From Blepharisma japonicum (Eukaryota > Ciliophora > Heterotrichea > Heterotrichida > Blepharismidae): 64,000 nt of DNA. Positions 62,963 through 64,000 of the stretch are shown piece after piece. The DNA is taken from positions 62,001 to 126,000 of the forward strand of contig CATKHK010000073.1 in assembly GCA_949751835.1 (NCBI GenBank), given 5' to 3'. The position numbers and the translations under genes are program-made. Each line of letters opens with the position of its first letter. Position 1 is the first letter of the stretch. A model generated the notes under the pieces. That model was not told the DNA's origin. It did not search any database and was given only the letters and a program-made list of their open reading frames with translations.

Positions 62963-63664
62963 TTATCTTTTTCTTTCCCAAAACCATTTGTAGACTTGCC
63001 CATCTTCGTCTACGAGTTTTCGCTTTCCTTTTTTCATTAGTTCTTTCTTTTTTTCTATTTTGTGGAGTTTGTCCTTTAGAATTTCTTCTTCTTCCAAAAC
63101 TGTGTTGAACTTATTATATCCTGCTTCATTATCATTATTTATTTCAGGAATTTCCATTGATTCCAGCTGCTCTTTAGTTAATCTATTCCCTTTACGATCT
63201 AATAAAGCTTCATCTGTATTAAAATACTCAGCTGGCTGTAAAGCTTTTGCTTGCTCAGCAGTTTTAACAAAAATCATGTGTGTATTTGGCTTTTCTGCAT
63301 CTACTAAATGCAGCTGGCTTTTTAGCTGCTCGTGTGTATTCTGCTTAGCTTGGACTTTCATATTCATCAAATTACTGTCCTGGGTTTTTTGTTTTTTTAG
63401 AAGTTCAGGCTCATCTTCTTCTTCATCCCGCAGATGTTTTCCATTATGAAAGCCACTTTTGATCATTTTGAAGTAAAATTCATCAGGATTTCTGAAATAT
63501 GCTTTGTCACGGAGTATGTTTAATTTGTCTTCTTTTTCGTGGTAGTCCTTTGCTCTGAGTTTGTAATCTTGATGCTTTTCAAGCATTCCTAAATGTTTCC
63601 TCCTGGAAGGCTGGGATCTTTCTCTGTATTTTCTTTTAGGGATCGCATTCTTCCAGGTTGACAT
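62963..63664 (-). CDS. UTP11: U3 snoRNP-associated protein Utp11
   Basis: 233 residues, ATG 63664. The N-terminal signature is clear: AIPKRKYRERSQPSRRKHLGMLEKHQDYKLRAKDYH-KED-LN-L, then FRNPDEFYFKMIKSG. The middle has the HMIF-TAEQAKAL region, and the C-terminus is Lys/Glu helical (KKKELMKKGKRKL). Utp11 is a small-subunit processome component needed for 18S rRNA maturation in the nucleolus. Length (yeast ~250, human ~253) is near normal. Converges with XAP5 (17 bp between stops). Confidence 0.93.
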   Translation of the reverse strand: MSTWKNAIPKRKYRERSQPSRRKHLGMLEKHQDYKLRAKDYHEKEDKLNILRDKAYFRNPDEFYFKMIKSGFHNGKHLRDEEEDEPELLKKQKTQDSNLMNMKVQAKQNTHEQLKSQLHLVDAEKPNTHMIFVKTAEQAKALQPAEYFNTDEALLDRKGNRLTKEQLESMEIPEINNDNEAGYNKFNTVLEEEEILKDKLHKIEKKKELMKKGKRKLVDEDGQVYKWFWERKR

Positions 63665-63707
63665 TTAATGATTTTAATATTAATTTTGGCTTATTAATAA
63701 ATATCTA

Positions 63708-64000
63708 TTAAAAATCATAAATATCTCTTTTTGGCTTCTTTAAAGTCTCACTCGCATCTGGGATTAATTTTTTTGTTTCCTCATACTGAGGTGCAGCTCT
63801 TGCAGACCCTCTTCTTTCACTTCTCACTGACACAAATGACGCTTTCTGTGATTCTAAACCTCCTGTTGTGATTTTCTGAAAATATCCTGCATTACTCACA
63901 AAAGAGGGGCTGGCCCCTTTTCTTTCTTTTTCAGCTCTAACTAATTTTTTATTACATTTTTTAATCAGCGCTTGCCCTTCTTTAAGTTTTTCTTTATCAT
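63708..64000 (-). CDS. Partial hypothetical protein, 5' end outside window
   Basis: The frame is open from the window edge (first full codon at 63998) to TAA 63708-63710, about 97 codons, with no TGA inside it. The fragment is Lys/Arg-rich: EKLKEGQALIKKCNKKLVRAEKERKGASPSFVS, then TGGLESQKASFVSVRSERRGSARAAPQYEETKK. The helical start looks like the end of a coiled coil. Not recognised; the start codon is not in the window. Confidence 0.6.
   Translation of the reverse strand, partial: DKEKLKEGQALIKKCNKKLVRAEKERKGASPSFVSNAGYFQKITTGGLESQKASFVSVRSERRGSARAAPQYEETKKLIPDASETLKKPKRDIYDF

Noticed and set aside
1-64000. Mobile elements, virus-like elements, CRISPR arrays, telomeric repeats
   Set aside because: No reverse transcriptase, integrase, transposase or capsid-like protein, no long terminal or inverted repeats, no direct-repeat array and no telomeric tract was seen.

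Overview
The window is ordinary but informative nuclear DNA from a heterotrich ciliate, most likely a Blepharisma macronuclear chromosome. The evidence is direct. TGA is read as tryptophan in many conserved genes (dynein heavy chain, sphingosine kinase, SWEET, Tul1-like ligase, TTLL, WD40 protein, K+ channel), while every recognisable gene ends in TAA or, rarely, TAG. The few introns are 15 or 16 nt long (GT...AG). DNA is AT-rich, genes are packed on both strands with gaps of tens to a few hundred bases, and no mobile element, virus-like element or telomere is seen. Read with the standard code, many genes look split in two or three; here the pieces are joined across TGA codons and mini-introns.

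Layout. 1-9.2 kb: RING/B-box protein (cut by the window edge), small hypothetical, C2-domain protein, KH-like/WWE/WWE protein, sphingosine kinase, mitochondrial pyruvate carrier 1, Sec14-like lipid-transfer protein, PDCD2-like protein. 9.2-15.2 kb: three uncharacterised disordered proteins (one with an in-frame TAA), a TPR/IQ protein and a cyclin-dependent kinase. 15.2-25.4 kb: importin-beta (IPO7/8 type), tRNA-Gly(GCC), SWEET sugar transporter, coiled-coil/SH3 protein, SSNA1/DIP13, a probable N-myristoylated protein, a coiled-coil protein and a Tul1-like membrane E3 ligase. 25.6-37.7 kb: one intronless 12-kb axonemal dynein heavy chain. 37.9-47.7 kb: TTLL tubulin-modifying ligase, FAIM-like protein with DPF/NPF motifs, WD40 protein, histone H2B, Spc24-like kinetochore protein, SABATH-type carboxyl methyltransferase, hypothetical. 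47.8-57.8 kb: Arp1, Trm112, a probable mitochondrial ATP synthase d-like subunit, several small unknowns, ribosomal P2, a large LRR protein. 57.9-64 kb: C1a-32/CLAMP-like central-pair protein, a tandem pair of 'VY-GFSTR' paralogues, a cyclic-nucleotide-type K+ channel, XAP5/FAM50, UTP11 and a partial gene.

Functional themes are housekeeping plus cilium, basal body and microtubule cytoskeleton (dynein, TTLL, SSNA1, Arp1, C1a-32-like). There is no operon-like arrangement. The items most worth following up are the in-frame TAA at 9702-9704, a possible 20-nt intron in XAP5, an intron placed directly after an ATG, the tandem WWE protein, the SABATH methyltransferase and possible box C/D snoRNAs upstream of P2. 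I did not see a clear multi-gene novel system.
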